The notes under the pieces: model-generated | The model's database searches: none | What the model was told of the DNA's origin: nothing | Seen by the model: only the letters and a program-made list of their open reading frames with translations | Assembly: GCA_938038825.1 (NCBI GenBank) | Contig: CALHST010000347.1 | Span: 1 to 7,831 of the forward strand | Source of the DNA: an uncultured Paracoccaceae bacterium | GTDB taxonomy: Bacteria; Pseudomonadota; Alphaproteobacteria; Rhodobacterales; Rhodobacteraceae | DNA: 7,831 bases | Direction: 5' to 3' | Translations under genes and position numbers: made by a program | Shown: positions 6,030 to 7,831 of the stretch, piece by piece | Position numbering within the stretch: position 1 is the first letter of the stretch | How the letters are laid out: each line of letters opens with the position of its first letter

Positions 6030-7433
6030 ATGAGCAAAGTGACCGTATTGACCCGCAATGAAGATGGAATTGCAGCGGCGCTTGGCGTGCTCAAACAGCA
6101 ATTCGGCGAAGCGGTCAGCACCAGCCAGTCTTTGCGCGAACAACATGGCCACACCACCACCTGGCTTACCAATCAAGCACCGGACGCGGTGGTGTTCCCC
6201 AAAACCACCAAAGACGTGCAAGACATCGTGAAAATCTGCGCGCAATACAAAGTGCCCGTCATCCCCTTTGGCACGGGTACCTCCCTTGAAGGACACGTCA
6301 ATGCGCCGGGCGGCGGTGTGTCTGTGGATGTTTCCCACATGAACACCGTGCTGGAAGTGAACGCCAGTGACCTGAACTGTGTGATCGAACCCGGCGTGAC
6401 CCGCGAGGATCTGAACACCCATTTGCGTGATCAGGGCCTGTTCTTCCCCATTGATCCGGGTGCCAATGCGTCACTTGGAGGCATGACCGCAACGGGGGCC
6501 AGCGGCACCAATGCAGTGCGCTATGGCACCATGAAAGACAACGTCATCGCCATTGAGGCTGTGTTGGCGGATGGCTCTGTGATCAAGACCGCATCCAAGG
6601 CCAAGAAAACCTCGGCCGGATATGATCTGACGCGGCTTATGGTGGGTTCCGAAGGCACATTGGGGCTGATCACCAAGATCACCTTGAAACTGCAAGGCAT
6701 CCCCGAAGCGATTACCGCCGCACGCTGTTCATTCCCTTCGGTAGACGCCGCGTGTCAGACTGTGATGCAGGTGATTCAATATGGGATACCAGTGGCCCGG
6801 ATTGAATTGTTGGACTCGCTTCAGGTCAAAGCCTGCAATGCCTATGCAAATCTTGACCTGCCCGAAACCCCGTTGCTGCTGCTGGAGTTCCACGGCTCAG
6901 ACGCGAGCGTGATTGAACAGGCCGAGATGTTTAATGCGATTGCAGATGAACATGGCGCATCCGGGTATCAGACCACGTCGACCACGGAAGAACGCAACAA
7001 ACTTTGGCAAGCCCGCCACGATGCGTATTGGGCGTCGCTTAACTTGCGCCCCGGGGCGCATGGTATCTCTACAGATGTGTGTGTGCCAATCTCTCGTCTT
7101 GCGGAATGTGTTGTTGCCGCTCAGGAAAAAGTCGCCGAATTGGGATTTACCGCCCCCATCGTTGGTCACGTAGGTGATGGCAATTTCCACACACTTGTGC
7201 TGGTCGACAAAGGCAATGACACCGAAATGCGCAAAGCCGAAGAGTTTGTTGGCTGGCTCAGCGAGTTGGCCATTGGTATGGACGGCACCTGCACCGGAGA
7301 GCACGGCATCGGTCAAGGCAAAATGCCCTATCTGATCAAAGAGCTCGGCGGCGCGGTCGACGTCATGGCCGCAATCAAAAAAGCAATGGATCCCGACAAC
7401 ATTCTGAACCCAGGAAAGATCATGGCGGTTTAA
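6030..7433 (+). CDS. FAD-linked D-lactate dehydrogenase-type oxidase (GlcD/DLD family)
   Basis: The 467-residue flavoprotein probably oxidises D-lactate or a similar D-2-hydroxyacid to the 2-oxoacid, passing electrons to quinone or cytochrome; it has no signal peptide. The FAD-binding domain (about 50-225) shows PFGTGTSLEGH (79-89), PGANASLGGMTATGASGTNAVRYG (about 143-166) and GSEGTLGLI (207-215). The C-terminal oxidase domain (about 226-465) has GHVGDGNFH (379-387), whose histidines bind a divalent metal and substrate in this family, then CTGEHGIGQGK (421-431) and the closing DPDNILNPGK. Layout and motifs resemble mitochondrial-type D-lactate dehydrogenase (LDHD/DLD1) more than the multisubunit glycolate oxidase, since no GlcE or GlcF partner follows within the window. 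D-2-hydroxyglutarate or glycolate cannot be excluded as substrate. It sits 76 bp downstream of ggt. Confidence 0.92.
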   Translation: MSKVTVLTRNEDGIAAALGVLKQQFGEAVSTSQSLREQHGHTTTWLTNQAPDAVVFPKTTKDVQDIVKICAQYKVPVIPFGTGTSLEGHVNAPGGGVSVDVSHMNTVLEVNASDLNCVIEPGVTREDLNTHLRDQGLFFPIDPGANASLGGMTATGASGTNAVRYGTMKDNVIAIEAVLADGSVIKTASKAKKTSAGYDLTRLMVGSEGTLGLITKITLKLQGIPEAITAARCSFPSVDAACQTVMQVIQYGIPVARIELLDSLQVKACNAYANLDLPETPLLLLEFHGSDASVIEQAEMFNAIADEHGASGYQTTSTTEERNKLWQARHDAYWASLNLRPGAHGISTDVCVPISRLAECVVAAQEKVAELGFTAPIVGHVGDGNFHTLVLVDKGNDTEMRKAEEFVGWLSELAIGMDGTCTGEHGIGQGKMPYLIKELGGAVDVMAAIKKAMDPDNILNPGKIMAV

Positions 7434-7520
7434 AGTCGCTATTCACGGTTTCGTGAAATCGCCCAATCCCCATCCCAATTCTGCCTCTATTCAACGTCAC
7501 CCTTTTGGCGGGATTTGCAT

Positions 7521-7526
7521 AAGGGA
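7521..7526 (+). promoter_or_regulatory. Ribosome binding site of the last gene
   Basis: AAGGGA lies 6 nt before ATG 7533. It belongs to the second copy of an 8-bp direct repeat, GGGATTTG (7510-7517 and 7523-7530), and CCCTT at 7500-7504 could pair with it. The 99-bp gap before the gene also holds a small hairpin, TTCACG-GTTT-CGTGAA (7442-7457), without a T-tract, and no convincing promoter. Confidence 0.6.
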
Positions 7527-7532
7527 TTTGTC

Positions 7533-7831
7533 ATGTTTCACTGGACTATGGGCGTTGTGGCTGTGGTTGCTGTCGTTGCGATTGGCACCGTTGATTACAA
7601 ACAAAAAGCAGAGTCTTCCGGCGCAACCCTGACGACATTCTCATTGTCCGGGTACATGGATGCCCTAAAGCGCCAATCCGAGACTGCAAAAGCCCGCAAG
7701 GAACAAAAAGAAGCCGTCGCTCAGCTGACAGAACGTCAAAATGCGGGAACATTGATGTATCTTCCAGAGGCCCCCGAAGGATGGACCCGCCGCGCATGGA
7801 GTGCAGGCGACAACTCAGCGATTGCCAAGCC
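7533..7831 (+). CDS. Unrecognised membrane-anchored protein (3' truncated)
   Basis: The frame is open for 99 codons from ATG 7533 to the window end, after a good Shine-Dalgarno. Residues 6-20 (MGVVAVVAVVAIGTV) form one hydrophobic segment with little positive charge before it, so it is either an uncleaved N-terminal anchor or a poor signal peptide. A soluble part follows, with a Lys/Glu/Gln/Ala-rich stretch at about 44-70 (LKRQSETAKARKEQKEAVAQ) that is probably helical and perhaps a coiled coil. Then comes YLPEAPEGWTRRAWSAGD, resembling the start of a folded domain. I do not recognise the family. It lies 99 bp after the FAD oxidase on the same strand and could share its transcript. Confidence 0.8.
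   Translation, partial: MFHWTMGVVAVVAVVAIGTVDYKQKAESSGATLTTFSLSGYMDALKRQSETAKARKEQKEAVAQLTERQNAGTLMYLPEAPEGWTRRAWSAGDNSAIAK

Noticed and set aside
7442..7457. Terminator after the FAD oxidase gene
   Set aside because: The stem is only 6 bp with a 4-nt loop and no T-tract follows; too weak to call.
1..7831. CRISPR array, insertion sequence, prophage, defence or toxin-antitoxin module
   Set aside because: No spaced repeats, transposase or integrase motifs, or paired small genes are visible; the content is housekeeping metabolism, transport and envelope genes.

Overview
The window looks like ordinary chromosome from an alphaproteobacterium, most likely Rhodobacteraceae (Roseobacter group). This rests on overall gene style: moderate-to-high GC with mixed codon use, a tRNA-Gln with a U1-A72 pair, and protein sequences resembling that group. 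It is inference, as no marker gene is present. I see no transposase, integrase, CRISPR array, phage gene or toxin-antitoxin pair, and no gene-free stretch longer than about 130 bp.

Left part (1-1101): the 3' end of an unidentified plus-strand gene, then a plus-strand LysE/RhtB-type exporter. A minus-strand tRNA-Gln(UUG) converges on it. The tRNA has a recognisable candidate promoter and several dyad-symmetric sequences in the short gap upstream.

Middle part (1102-3119): two minus-strand envelope genes. The upstream one encodes an exported protein with tandem bacterial SH3 domains. The downstream one encodes an MscS-type mechanosensitive channel with a signal peptide and an N-terminal periplasmic BON domain. 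Signal peptides and Shine-Dalgarno evidence put both starts downstream of the longest open frame.

Right part (3120-7831): four plus-strand genes 60-100 bp apart, each with a good Shine-Dalgarno sequence. They encode a D-2-hydroxyacid dehydrogenase of the glyoxylate/hydroxypyruvate reductase type, a periplasmic gamma-glutamyltransferase, an FAD-linked D-lactate dehydrogenase-type oxidase, and the beginning of an unrecognised membrane-anchored protein cut by the window end. A perfect 9-bp hairpin separates gamma-glutamyltransferase from the FAD oxidase, so they may not be simply co-transcribed. Two enzymes acting on D-2-hydroxyacids flank a glutathione-degrading enzyme. A link to methylglyoxal/glutathione turnover is possible but speculative.

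I found no convincing undescribed multi-gene system. The points most worth a second look are the altered acidic active-site position in the dehydrogenase, the dyads around the tRNA promoter, the BON-MscS channel next to a secreted SH3 protein, and the hairpin in the leader of the FAD oxidase.
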